64,000 nt of DNA from NCBI GenBank assembly GCA_005656395.1, contig SRSI01000057.1:111529-175528 (forward strand), given 5' to 3'. The position numbers were made by a program, and so were the translations under genes. This DNA comes from Strongyloides papillosus (lineage: Eukaryota > Nematoda > Chromadorea > Rhabditida > Strongyloididae). The notes beneath the pieces are model-generated. The model was not told the origin of the DNA, did no database searches, and saw nothing but the letters and a program-made list of their open reading frames with translations. Position 1 is the stretch's first letter, and every line of letters starts with the position of its first letter. Positions 18,858 through 30,995 of this stretch are shown piece by piece.

Positions 18858-19721
18858 TCTTAAAAATAAATTTTATTTTGTATTAAATCATCATCAGGTA
18901 AAAAAAATTCTCGAGTAAATTAAGTAATAAAACTAGTTTGATAATGTAATCATTTCATAAAAATTTGATAATACAATACTTTTAATAAAATAATTACTAT
19001 AAAAAAGTTTGATTTTACTAATATTAATATAAATTTGTATTTAATCTTACATTTAAATATTATTTCTAGGCATTATTTAAATATGATTTTTAAATTCTTT
19101 TCCATAATTTTTAATTAAACATATTATTCGTTATTTTAACCATATAAGTAGACATATTGTAGCTGTTGAAAATACATAATAAATTTCATTAAATTTATTA
19201 ATAATTAAATTATAAAACGTTTATATTAATTTGTACACAAAATTTAGATTAGGCACGTAATTTAATTAATTATATTCCTAATGTTTAAAATCAATGACAT
19301 AAAAAAAATTGTCGGAGAAAATTCTCTGAAATTTGCAAGAAATCTGGTGGATTGTGCAATTGGAGGAAAGCTTTTCCTGCAAATTGTGTGAAATATTTCT
19401 ATTAGACTTCGTATGAAATAAATTTCGAAACTTCTTAGTCTTAAAAAATATTTAATATTATTTTTTCCCTCAATACATAGTCAATGAGACCATCTTATGA
19501 ATATCTTATGCAGATTTGCAAAAGACAATAATCTACCGTACATTGGGTTTAATTTACAATAAAAATAATCTTGAAATATATTTTTCAACAGAAATTTTTC
19601 CATCAACCAGAATTTCAGAAGTATTTCTGCGTGTATCATTGCAAATAAACATTCAGAAAAATAATAAATGATTTGTTGTAGCGCCTGCTTATCTGAATAA
19701 ATATCTTTATTTAAAAAATGG
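18858..19721. other. Non-coding AT-rich stretch
   Basis: No gene seen; ORFs on the minus strand near 19.5 kb lack any supporting signal. Confidence 0.5.
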
Positions 19722-19729
19722 ACTATAAT

Positions 19730-21397
19730 TAGCAACCTGCACAATCCTGTATTTTGAAAAAACGTCGTTCCAACATAAAAAAGTAGATGAAAAATGTACC
19801 CCCCTCAAAACTGTAAATAACTTTGAATAACATTTAAATAAGCAAAAAAAATAAAAAATTAATGTGGTATTCGTAATCAGCATAGAAATCTGAATCTAGA
19901 AATATAAAAATTGTAAGAAAAAATTGAAAAAATTTTTTTGGTACTTAACCATTTGACTCATGTTTCCCTTAAAAAGGCAAATATCAAAAATCGCCTCCAT
20001 GCGTTTGTAGAAGAAGGTCTTGGCTATCAAATGAGACATTAACCGTCTTCATAAATAGCCTGGAGGTCTCAAGCTATTTTAAAATGTGTCGACAATTTAG
20101 GGTAATTTTACGAAAAAAAATTTTGCAAAAAAAATATTCAAATATAAATATCTCCCTAATAAAGACAGATATAAAAAATCACTTCCATGTGTTTGTAGAA
20201 GAAGGTCTTGGCTATCAAATGAGACATTAACCGTCTTCATAAGTAGCCTGGAGGCCTCAAGCTATTTTAAAATGTGTCGACAATTTAGGGTAATTTTACG
20301 AAAAAAAAGTTTGCAAAAAGAATATTCAAATATAAATATCTCCCTAGTAAAGACAGATATCAAAAATCGCCTCCATGCGATTTTAGAAGAAGGTCTTGGC
20401 TATCAAATGAGACATTAAACGTCTTCATAGGTAGTCTGGAAGCTTCAAGCTATTTTAAAATGTGTCGACAATTTAGGGTAATTTTACGAAAAAAAATTTT
20501 GCAAAAAAAATATTCAAATATAAATATCTCCCTAATAAAGACAGATATAAAAAATCACTTCCATGTGTTTGTAGAAGAAGGTCTTGGCTATCAAATGAGA
20601 CATTAACCGTCTTCATAAGTAGCCTGGAGGCCTCAAGCTATTTTAAAATGTGTCGACAATTTAGGGTAATTTTACGAAAAAAAAGTTTGCAAAAAGAATA
20701 TTCAAATATAAATATCTCCCTAGTAAAGACAGATATCAAAAATCGCCTCCATGCGATTTTAGAAGAAGGTCTTGGCTATCAAATGAGACATTAAACGTCT
20801 TCATAGGTAGTCTGGAAGCTTCAAGCTATTTTAAAATGTGTCGACAATTTAGGGTAATTTTACGAAAAAAAATTTTGCAAAAAAAATATTCAAATATAAA
20901 TATCTCCTTAATAAAAACAGATATAAAAAATCTGTCAGATCAGGTTTAAGATTAAAGTGTTGGCTACAAAATGAGCCATTGACCATATTCTCAAGTAAAC
21001 GGGGGGCTTCAAAAAATATTATTTTTTGTTGACCATAAACTTGTTTATTAAAAATTTGTCTTTAAACGTTATTTTGTACTTTTTTTTAAATAATCATCCT
21101 TCAAAGTCTCTTAGTAATTAATACTTCTCTTTTAATTAATAAATAATTGTTTATTTACTTAGATATACTATAAATAAACAAATAAACTAATTTTCTAACG
21201 GTAATTGGAATGGCGTCTCTGTAACATTTCACCCCCACGCGAAAATTTGTTTACTCCCATTTTTGGGTGTTTACACTTAACATTTTTGAAATATTATTTT
21301 AAAAATGAAATCAGCGCATAAAATTCTCTATACACACCAATTTTTAGAAAGTAAGGGGAAGTTTGAAATTTTGGTGAAAAAATTGTGCAGGTTGCTA
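19730..21397. mobile_element. hAT-like non-autonomous element, 1668 bp
   Basis: Perfect 16-bp inverted ends TAGCAACCTGCACAAT and an exact 8-bp target duplication ACTATAAT (19722-19729 and 21398-21405). An 8-bp duplication is characteristic of hAT-type elements (also seen in a few other superfamilies). No transposase. Most of the interior is a tandem satellite. The right end lies within about 10 bp of the outer edge of the giant palindrome. Confidence 0.8.
19970..20930. repeat. Dimeric satellite array inside the hAT-like element
   Basis: About five units of about 182 bp alternate between two types (one with TCGCCTCCATGCG, one with TCACTTCCATGTG), so the true period is about 365 bp. Successive dimers are nearly identical. 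Each unit shares GAAGGTCTTGGCTATCAAAT and TGTGTCGACAATTTAGGG. Confidence 0.85.
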
Positions 21398-22079
21398 ACT
21401 ATAATAATTCTTTTCTTTATAGAGAATTCTCTGTCTTTCTTTAATTGAAATGTTTTAGTTTATCAAATTATGGAAGAAAACCGTCGGTACATAACTCAAG
21501 TTGATATTAACGTGGAATCTTTCATAAAAACAATATAATAGTGATGAATCTCTGAGGATTGAATTTCATTGCGTCGAAAACTTTTGTATAGTTCGTGATC
21601 TTATCTAACAAAGAAGTCTTAGCATCTTTGATTTTTTCTAATTTGAAATCTGTTAACTAATTAATAACTATTACTGGATCATACTATTTTCTTAGATTGC
21701 AGTTTTTTGTCAATAAATTTCAAAAGGTCTTTCCATTTCGATACCGAGTTGTCTTCTTCCATGGTTTTAGAAAAAATTGTTCTGACCAGTCACGGGGAAT
21801 CAGGCTAATGATTAATGCATGTGTTGCAGTCTGAGATATTTATCTTTCAATTAGTTTTATTTGTAAATCTTATATGATATTAAATGTGCAAAAAAGACTT
21901 GTTTTTGCCCGGAGGTTCTATGTTTGATTTATTGCAAAAATAAATAAAAGACTGTTTATTATCAAAATATAATCATATAAATAAAAAGAACACACAAATT
22001 AAAAATTCCGCAATTTAAGATGCACATGACAATTTATGTAAAATTGTATTACATTTACAAAAAAAGGAAATTTTACAAA

Positions 22080-22420
22080 ATGAATAGAATAGTTTTGCAT
22101 TTTAGGAGGAATTGTTATGCATTTTAGGTTAAAATTGTTATGCATTCCAGGTAGAATAGTTTTGCATTTTAGGAAGAATTAGTTATGTATTTTAGGTTAA
22201 AATTGTTTTGCATTCCAGGTAGAATAGTTTTGCATTTTAGGAAGAATTAGTTATGCATTTTAGGAAGAATCGTTAGGCATTTTAGGTAGAATTGTTTTGC
22301 ATTTTAGGTAGAATTGTATGACAATTGAGGAAGAATTGTATGACATTTGAGGGTGAATTGTATGACATTTGAGGAAGAATTGTATAACAATTTAGGTAAA
22401 ATTGTTATGCAAATTTTACA
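22080..22420. repeat. Subterminal tandem motifs of the foldback element, left
   Basis: About 14 degenerate 23-25 bp units of the type ATTTTAGGTAGAATTGTTTTGC. Possibly transposase-binding sites. Confidence 0.75.
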
Positions 22421-24729
22421 AAAAAAAATTATCAAATATATTTAATTAATTATATTCTTCTTGGAAAACAGAAAAATAGTATATAAAAAGATTGAGAATT
22501 AAATAAATATACTATAAACTAAGTAATGTACTAAATTAATCTAATAAACTTAATAAAAGTTTGGAATATTAAATGTAAAATCACAAAAATAATGTTAGTA
22601 CTTTAAAACATTGTTATATAGATATAGAAGGACTTTCATTTTCTAAACATTAATAATATATTTGTATCTCAATATAAATTTAGAAAATTTTATTAATGAA
22701 AACACAAAACAAAATAAAAATTATCAAGAATTTTACAAATAGATCAACATTATACGATTCAAAAAAAGTGATTTACGGAAAATAAGATAAGTAAGATGTT
22801 TGAAAATTATTTATTAAAAATTTTGTTACATAGTTCATACTACATATACAAATTACTAATGAACTTTAGTAAATACAAAAATTTTTTATCTTATATTTAA
22901 AGTAAATCATTACCCCTTTTAGCTTTCTTTGAAGAAAAAAATTTTAGTTGCATTTAGTATACAAAAAACATTTTTGTCTTCTATGTGCCTATAGGTAATG
23001 ACTCTAGAATGGTGCCGTTGAAGTTAATATCACAAAGCGCCAAGTTATGTATAGACAAATACTTTAAGGTACTACATAATGCTCGGAAAATATTTTGTAT
23101 ATCTCATTTGTACTTGACGTTTTAAGAATTGTTTGTAAGTTATTTTTAAAATTGCTAATATTAATTTTCAATCATATCGAAAAATGTAACTACAATAAAA
23201 AAAGTATTTTTTGAAATTTATTAAATTCTTACGCGAAATAAATACTATTGTGACAAAAGTTATCGTTCATAACTACATAACTTTTTCCAGGATTCTGACT
23301 TTGTTGATAGTGTAATGCTCAGACATTATTTCGAGAATCTATCAACATCAATCACTTTTGGAAGAAGGGTGGTCAGTCTTCTAGTCAACAGAAGACAACT
23401 GAATTTATTTTGGATGGTCTTGAATTTTCATAAACATTCCGACCGAAATTGATACCTTCTGGTAATTGTTTTAAGAAAGTATCTAAAATAATATCACAAT
23501 TTGGGCAACCTTTGATATTCGAGTTTGATAAATAAAGTAATAAATCAATAGTCTTCTTTATCAGTCGGCTATTTTTTCTATTTTCTTATAAAATTCTTTT
23601 CATCATTTTTAAAAGTTTATTTTATATGCTTTGTAGTTTTCATATTATCTAGTTTTAGTTAAGATAAAATTTCAAAAAAGTCAATGATTTATAATATAGG
23701 CAAATATAAACTACTACGTAAGCATTTAATGCTGCCTAATAAATTAATATTAGGATAAAAAAACTGTCAAAAGAAATATCTAAAAGTTTTACATAAAGAA
23801 CCACTAAAATTAATCAAACAATATTTAGCTAGTGCAATATTTTGTACCAACTAAGTATCTGTTTACAATTTTCTATCAAGTATATTTTTTGATTTAATAG
23901 TTCCAGGATGGCAAAAAAAAGCGATTAAAAGAAACTAAAATTTTTTTATTATAGTTGTAGAGTAATGAATAAATATAAAATTAATATTAGCAATTTTAAA
24001 AATCACTTACAAATAATTCTTTGAACGGCAAGTACAAATGAGATATACAAAATATTTTCTGAACATTATGTAGTGCCTTAAAGTATTTGTCTATACATAA
24101 CTTGGCGCTCTGTGATATTAACTTCAACGGCACCATTCTAGAGTCTTTACCTATAGGCACATAGAAGACAAAAATGTTTTTTGTATACAAAAGGCAACTA
24201 AAATTTTTTTCTTCAAAGATAACTAAAAGAGGTAATGATTTACTCTAAATATAAAATAAAAATTTTTTGTATTTACTATAGTTCATTAGTAATTTGTATA
24301 TGTAGTATGAACTATGTAACAAAATTTTTAATAAATAATTTTCAAACATCTTATTATCTTATTTTCTGAAAATCACTTTTTTGAATCATATAATGTTGAT
24401 CTATTTGTAAAATTCTTGATCATTTTTATTTTTGTTTTGTGTTTTCATTAATAAAATTTTCTAAATTTATATTGAGATACAAATATATTATTAACGTTTA
24501 GAAAATGAAAGTCCTTTTATATTTAAATAACAATATTTTAAAGTACTAACTTTTTTTTTGTGATTTTACATCTAAGATTCCAAACTTTTATTAAGTTTAT
24601 TAGATTAATTTGGTACATCACTTAGTTTATAGTATATTTATTTAATTCTCAATCTTTTTATATACTATTTTTCTGTTTTCCAAGAAGAATATAATTAATT
24701 AAATATATTTGATAATTTTTTTTTGTAAA

Positions 24730-25085
24730 ATTTGCATAACAATTTTACCTAAATTGTTATACAATTCTTCCTCAAATGTCATACAATTCACCCTCAAATG
24801 TCATACAATTCTTCCTCAATTGTCATACAATTCTACCTAAAATGTAAAACAATTCTACCTAAAATGCAAAACAATTCTATCTAAAATGCAAAACTATTCT
24901 ACCTAGAATGCCTAACGATTCTTCCTAAAATGCATAACTAATTCTTCCTAAAATGCAAAACTATTCTACCTAGAATGCCTAACGATTCTTCCTAAAATGC
25001 ATATTTAATTCTTCCTAAAATGCAAAACTATTCTACCTGGAATGCATAACAATTCTACCTAAATTGTAATACAATTTGAATAGAA
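24730..25085. repeat. Subterminal tandem motifs of the foldback element, right
   Basis: Inverted counterpart of 22080-22420, with a slightly different unit number. Confidence 0.75.
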
Positions 25086-25213
25086 TTGTACCTATACAAA
25101 AATTAGTAAAAATGTAATACAAAATTCATTAAATTGTTATACAATTTTAGGTGAATTGTATGACTATTAGCATTAAATTGCAACCTTAAATTGCGGAATT
25201 TTTAATTTGTGTG

Positions 25214-26076
25214 AATACAATATAACATTATCATATAGTTGTAGTTAACAATCAGTTTCCTTTACATTACTTGCTAATCAAGCTTGTATGGTTTCTCACT
25301 GCTGCAACCTCAACATATAACTCTTGTTTTCATAGACTCGTGCACAGAAAAACTCTGAAGCTATCTTTAATACGTACGATTTGTATAAAGTTTCGAGTTT
25401 ATATTACATACTTTACTAACTTTTCAATACAAATCAGACTACGCAAACTATATTTATAGCATATGTGAAATACTACGTCTATCTAACACAATTTTAGTAT
25501 ATGATCTAATTATTACGAATGATTATCAGTAATATTAATAGAAATTCTATATTAAAATTAGTGTTTTCTCTTATAAAAAAATAAGTTAAAGTTTATATAA
25601 AATAAATGAGATATTTTTAAATATTAAACATCAGCTTATAGCATATCATGTTCTAAGGTTTCCAAACTTTCTAAGTACTTTTAGCAACTTTTATTTCTAC
25701 ATAAAATATTGGTAAAATTGATTTTTAATAATTTTGTTTGCTTTTGCATAGTTATTTTTTTTTAAACCCATATATCAATTAGAAATTTAATATCGTTAAG
25801 TTATATATTTTTCTACACTTTATCGTTATTTGTGTATAATTTTTTTAGTTTTTATCCATCAATTATATTTCTATTACCTTACAAAGCTTGTAATTAGTGA
25901 GATCTAAAAGAAATTTATACAAACTCAATTATTTAAAACAGCAATTAATAATAAAAAACTTTTATTTTTTCACAAATTTAAAGTGTAGTAAACAAAATAA
26001 ATCGTAAATTCCTTTTAAATAGGAAAAGTAAAGCTTTAATTAAAAGTGCTTTCCAGAAGATTTATTTTCTATCGTT
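25214..26076. other. Intergenic DNA of the left arm
   Basis: No gene supported. A 62-codon frame at 25271 starts with TTG and has no signals. The part from about 25505 belongs to the inner inverted repeat. Confidence 0.5.
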
Positions 26077-26113
26077 TCATTCTTCATCTTCCTCTTCTTC
26101 TTCCTCTTCTTCT

Positions 26114-26148
<35 letters not shown>

Positions 26149-26823
26149 CTCCTCCTCTTCTTCTTTTTCCTCCTCTTCTTCACCCTCTTCTTCACCTTCT
26201 TCTTCTTCACCGCTTTGTGGGTCTTCTTCCTTGTCCTCTGGTGCTGGTGTTGGTGGAGCGGGTTTGGGTTTTGGTGGAAGTGGTTTTGGAGGGTTTGGTT
26301 TACGTTTTATTGGGCTTGGTTTACGTTTTGTTGGGCCTGGTTTACGTTTCATTGGACCTGGTTTACGTTTCATTGGACCCGGCTTACGTTTTATTGGACC
26401 CGGTTTACGTTTCATTGGACCCGGCTTACGTTTCATTGGACCTGGCTTACGTTTCATTGGACCCGGCTTACGTTTCATTGGACCCGGCTTACGTTTCATT
26501 GGGCCTGGCCTTCTTGGTGGGCTTGGTCTTCTTCCTGGAGGTCCTGGTCTTCTTGGTGGACTTGGTTTTCTTCCTCGTGGACTTGGTTTTCTTCCTTTTG
26601 GTTTATTGAACTTTGGATTTGGTCTTCTACCTATGAGTTCTAGTTTATGAGGCTCATTTGAATGAATGTCTGAAGCTAAGTAATTAGAAGCTTCTAAAGC
26701 AGATATGTAATCCAGGTCATTTTGAAGTAGATTATTACTAGATGCAGGTATTGGAAGGTAATGAGCTGCAGCACTCAAAATAACTAGGAAAAGTGCTACA
26801 GTACGGAAATTTATATAAATCAT
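26077..26823 (-). CDS. Secreted Lys/Pro-repeat and poly-Glu protein, type 1, left copy, 248 aa
   Basis: ATG at 26823, 51 bp downstream of TATAAAAG. Residues 1-20 are a signal peptide (TVALFLVILSAAAHY). Residues 21-70 are a non-repetitive head including LASDIHSNEPHKLELIGRRP. Residues about 71-175 are strongly basic and hold ten tandem KRKPGPM-type heptads (21-bp units). The last 60-odd residues are almost all Glu and end DEE. The mature chain is thus one very basic block followed by one very acidic block. I do not recognise the family; a secreted adhesive, matrix or gland product is only a guess. Three relatives lie in this window (33685, 38293, 46003). Confidence 0.75.
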
Positions 26824-26873
26824 ATTGTAATATTCAAATTTGAATGGTAATGTCTATTGTTGAATATGGAATT

Positions 26874-26881
26874 CTTTTATA
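26874..26881 (-). promoter_or_regulatory. TATA box of the type 1 gene, left
   Basis: TATAAAAG on the minus strand, with the same context (TATAAAAGAATTCCAT) upstream of all four family members. Confidence 0.65.
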
Positions 26882-28643
26882 CTACTTCATATTTACTAAA
26901 TATATTTTTTAACAAATAAAAAATATTTATGCAATATGGTGTTTACAACAAATGTTCAAAACATTTATATAGTAAGTAGAATAAAAACATTTATATTATT
27001 TTAATAAATTCTAATTTTAGATATAAATCATATGGTTAATCTTGCTTTTTAATAATGGATTAAAAGTTGAAAAAAATTTTATTATTTTGTTAATATTTTG
27101 TTTAGTAAAATAAATATCTTAAATTAACTTTATGTATTCATACAACTACAAGACATGTGTCATCTTATAAGCAAATAGAATTTCATTTCTCTCATTAGAT
27201 TGTATTTCATTGTTCATAATATATCTACTAATATTTTGAAGAAGAACTGCGTCAAAATGTAATTTTTGAGACATTCTTTTAAACATGAATTGATCAGACT
27301 GCGTCAAATACTTTAAAAGAAATCAGTGATACAATTAGCTTAACTTTGAATAAAAAATGTTCTGTGTGATATGCTGGTTTAAAAGATTTAGCGTTTAAAA
27401 TTAATATCTTGAAATGAAATATAAATGCACTGTACAACTGTAATCAAAATGATTTGTTAAAAACGCTAAAAAAATCTGACATTTTTTTTGAAAAGTTTCG
27501 AATGCTTTAAAATTAGTGTTGTACTGAATTAATAACATAAATGTTATCGGTAATAAAAATTTTTTTTTCAAATGACTTTCGAGAATGCGAATGAATAGGA
27601 TATAAGATTTTACCACACCTCCTTTCCTCACAAGTCTTTGATTAGCGAGTTTTTTTAAATGGCATGCATATTTACAAAAACAAATTATCTATAAAAACAT
27701 ATTTCTCTACTGGTACAACTTAGTCTGTTGGTTAATTAAAAAAACTTTTTTGTTTTTCATGGTTAATGAAAAATTGCATTCATTATAAAAAATGTTAAGT
27801 ACAAATTTCAAAATATGTTTCTTCTTTCGTATACAGAAAGCTTAAACTTGTCAATTCGACTGACGTTATTCAAAATATTACAAACTGTAAGTAATATTAA
27901 AATAACTGACCATGTAAAATAGATAAAACTGTAGGCTACAAAATGCTATCAAAGGAATCCATTTTTTTTATATAAAATGTACACGTAAAATAGACATGTG
28001 TAGATTTTTTGTGTGTTTGAAGCTCGAACAAAATGTACGCTGAAGAAAATAATTTTGAAGCAACAGGCTTTATAATTGCACTTATTCTCCATATCATCAA
28101 AGCCGTTCTTGTTTAAGCTAAAATCTTTTTATGCAAAAAGAAATCATGAGAAAATAAATTGTTAGATACAGTAACTTTTTATTGGAACAGTAACTGATTT
28201 GATAATAATAGATTTGAAGAGACTCAATAATCTATTGTTAGTTTGAGAAGATGTTCTTAGAAAACAGCAAGACTTATTTATAGTTAAACTTAGATTTTAT
28301 GCTTACTTGATAACTTAACGTTTTTCAACGATATATTTTAAGATATACTATCGACACCATTCTTAAATAACGTCACATTACATTAATTTTAAATATTTAA
28401 TTTGGCTATAAAAAAGTAAAAAATTTTTATTATTTTAGTAATTTTTATTAATTAATGTCAGAGGTCTCTAGACGAACATCTGTGATTATTGTATTGTAGA
28501 AGGTCCCTCATTATATATTGTCTTATATTTTTATATTATCATAACATTACATTCTATAGTAAATTCTTGCTAACTGGTGTGATACTATTGATTTACCTGT
28601 TGTCAATAAAATAATCATTCGATCCGATTGTTTCTTTTGAACG
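26882..28643. other. Intergenic DNA of the left arm
   Basis: No gene supported; mirrored at 44157-45944. Confidence 0.45.
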
Positions 28644-28667
28644 ATGGTAGAAACAAATGATAGCTAG

Positions 28668-29090
28668 GAAAGTTATTCCAAAAACAGATTGGATGCTATA
28701 ATTGAGGCTGAGAAATGTTTGTCTTCGCTAACATTACTACAACAAAGTTTATTGGATGCCAATATTGAATATTCTAGTTCTAGAACTTCCGAAATTAGTT
28801 TTTTTTATGAATATTTTTACCAGTATCTAAGAAGCTTTCTCCGGTATAATTCCTTCCCCCTTGTAATATGCACGTTTATTTTATTTACTAGTGTTCTATC
28901 TGTTTATACTCATTTTATGTTGTGGCGTTCATACCGCTGTTTTGTAAAATTGGACTCCACGTACAATCAAAATGCCAATGTACAGACTTCAATTAACGAT
29001 AAACAATATAAAGCAAAAAAAGATTTTTTAACATTAAATAAACTGGATCGGCTAATCGAAGAATACCGAATGAGAGTTTCGCATGTCTAG
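28668..29090 (+). CDS. One-TM protein of unknown family, left copy (5' end uncertain)
   Basis: Open frame of 140 codons with a polar head, one transmembrane helix (PLVICTFILFTSVLSVYTHF) and a charged, probably coiled C-terminal part ending EYRMRVSHV. No ATG exists before the helix in this frame. An ATG at 28644 is in the same frame but is followed after seven codons by TAG (28665-28667). That TAG doubles as a CTAG splice acceptor, so an unseen upstream exon is the simplest explanation; a pseudogene or readthrough are alternatives. The protein is identical in the right arm. Confidence 0.5.
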   Translation, partial: ESYSKNRLDAIIEAEKCLSSLTLLQQSLLDANIEYSSSRTSEISFFYEYFYQYLRSFLRYNSFPLVICTFILFTSVLSVYTHFMLWRSYRCFVKLDSTYNQNANVQTSINDKQYKAKKDFLTLNKLDRLIEEYRMRVSHV

Positions 29091-29137
29091 TCAATCAGTT
29101 TTAAATTTTAAAATATATTGTAAATTTCTATTTGTAT

Positions 29138-29220
29138 TGTAAACTCTATAGAAGCTGCAGTCAAAGAAACACCAAAGGCAAAGAGGAAAGACAACTAGGA
29201 GAAACAAATATAAGCAAGAT
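29138..29220. repeat. Short dispersed repeat, palindrome copy
   Basis: Resembles 17398-17480; mirrored at about 43604-43686. Confidence 0.5.
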
Positions 29221-29284
29221 GTTTTATAAATAGTGTTGCATAATATGCATATAATAGTTATTCATATTTTTAATATATAAAATA

Positions 29285-30195
29285 TTAGATTGGCGCACAA
29301 ATGATGGTCGCAAATTCTTACTATAATTTTCTATTGTAAAAAATTTTAAAAAATAAATTCATATTAAAACAGCTTTTATGTAGAAATGTAAAAGAACTTG
29401 CCCTGATAATATTTTGCATATTACTTTAATTTTTAAATTAATTTTCAAAGAAGTTATATCCGATTTTGAAAATGTTGTCAAAGAATTAATTATGGGTAAT
29501 TTTCTTACATGAGTTCAAACTTAGACGTAATAGAGTTGAAACATATTTAAATATAGTGGATTCATAAAGGTAAGGGTTAACTTCTGAACGCTCTTTGCGT
29601 CGGTGGTTTGAGAAATTCTATGAGATTAATTTTGATCTCGATAATAAAGAGGGTGGAGGAGGACCCTTTACTACCAATTCTCAGAATTAATGGAAGATTG
29701 CGGAGCTAAATCTAAAGCAGTCACTAAGAGAGTTGAAATATATTGACAGGAGCTTGAGAAAATGAATGAAAAACTAAAAAAAGTCATCCGACATTAAAAA
29801 TAGAAATAACCCAATACTATGAGATGACAAGGCAAGATGTCATGTTTCAAAACTAATTTTAAAAAAAATTGGTGAATTGAAATATGGAGCTCTATCTTAT
29901 TCTCCATACTCCCCTAATCTTTTCCCTACAATTTTCGATTTGTTTGAGCATTTGAATGCTTTTTTTAAAGATAAATTGTTTAAGAATCAGAAGTCGGCAG
30001 AAAGCGATTTCAGTGACTTTTATTAGATCTCAAAGTTTCAAATCTCATAAAACGGGGATTCGGAAGTTATTGGAATGTTGACAAAAATTTATTAATTCTA
30101 ACGGATTTTATTTTAATAAATTTAGTTAACCATAGCTTAAATAAATATTGTGTTAATTTTTTCCCTCCGCGGCCATTATTTATGCATCAACCTAA
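29285..30195 (+). mobile_element. Decayed mariner transposon, left-arm copy
   Basis: 911 bp between TA dinucleotides, with mariner-type ends TTAGATTGGCGCACAAATGA and, inverted, TTAGGTTGATGCATAAATAA. The plus strand has transposase remnants in broken frames: SYSPYSPNLFPTIFDLFEHL (the YSPDLAP-type region with its acidic residue replaced) and a block before it matching the HDNARCHV-type region. The copy at 42629-43539 shows it was present before the palindrome formed. Confidence 0.85.
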
Positions 30196-30893
30196 TATTT
30201 TCGAGATTCGGGTTTTTCATCTTCTACGATTTTAAGTTATAAAATTTATTAAAAAATTAAATTTTCTGAAATTTACTTTGATACTTAAAAAGTACTCAAA
30301 TATGATAAAGAATAGTGCATATATTGGTATATTTTCATAAAGTAGTTTTTGAGATACGCAATCATGGTCGAAAAGTTTCTGAAGCTTTAAAAACTCACAG
30401 AGTGGAGATATGAAGTTAATATTTTATATATTGATATATGTCATTTAGAGGTATAGTTTAAGTATATAAAAAATAGGTATTAAATTTTTGCTTGTCCCAC
30501 TTTATTCGAGAATCTCAAGAAAAGTACTTTAAATTAATATATAAAGTATTTCTGTATATGCTTTTGCATTTTTTTTATTAAAAAGTATACTCATTAAAAG
30601 CAATTTTAAAATTCATAATTTTACTAATTTTTGTCACAAACATTTAAAAAATGACATCATTTCTGACAAAAACTTTTTACGTGTAGAAATCTTACTCATT
30701 AATAAAATATTTACTTAATTTTTTTGTTGAATATTTATATCTTTCCAATATACTACTATCTATTTGATAATTTACCAGTAATTTTTGTTTATCACTAGCA
30801 GAAACTGATATTATCAAAATTTAATAGGAAAAACTATAATATACAGAGATTACACTTATATAAATAATATCAATATAAGAAAAGATTGATACT
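30196..30893. other. Intergenic DNA of the left arm
   Basis: No gene seen; mirrored at about 41931-42628. Confidence 0.5.
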
Positions 30894-30937
30894 GTTATCA
30901 TAAAAAGTGCAATTTGTTATCATAAAAAGTACAATTT
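30894..30937 (+). promoter_or_regulatory. Tandem 22-bp repeat upstream of the protease-like gene
   Basis: Two adjacent copies of GTTATCATAAAAAGTRCAAT plus two bases, differing at one base, end 18 bp before the TATA box. Possible paired regulatory site. Confidence 0.45.
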
Positions 30938-30954
30938 TACGGTAAAAACTATAG

Positions 30955-30960
30955 TATAAA
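30955..30960 (+). promoter_or_regulatory. TATA box of the protease-like gene, left
   Basis: TATAAA lies only 6 bp before an ATG at 30966 but 36 bp before the ATG at 30996, which favours the second start. Confidence 0.55.
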
Positions 30961-30995
30961 TTCCGATGTTTTATAATCTAAAAAATATCTACAAA

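Larger units (their letters stand above)
21991..25213. mobile_element. Foldback element with 1.2-kb terminal inverted repeats
   Basis: 3223 bp starting CACACAAATT and ending AATTTGTGTG, with AA duplicated at the site (21989-21990, 25214-25215). The right palindrome arm near 47650 has the uninterrupted site, which fixes the boundaries exactly. Arms run about 21991-23168 and 23984-25213 and are nearly perfect inverted copies; the spacer of about 0.8 kb shows no ORF worth calling. Subterminal tandem motifs are described separately. Probably non-autonomous. Confidence 0.9.
25505..27330. repeat. Inner inverted repeat, unit 1
   Basis: Diverged inverted copy of 33165-35055. Each carries one gene of the Lys/Pro-repeat family with its promoter and 3' flank, so the palindrome arm is itself partly palindromic. 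Confidence 0.8.

Noticed and set aside
22080..22420. Regular short repeats that could suggest a CRISPR array
   Set aside because: Units are degenerate, have no unique spacers and are mirrored at the other end of a foldback transposon in a eukaryotic genome.
25271..25459. 62-codon frame conserved in both arms
   Set aside because: Starts with TTG and has no promoter or signal features; conservation is explained by the palindrome.
27401..27631. 76-codon frame in the left arm
   Set aside because: The mirrored sequence in the right arm is interrupted by substitutions, so it is not kept as coding.
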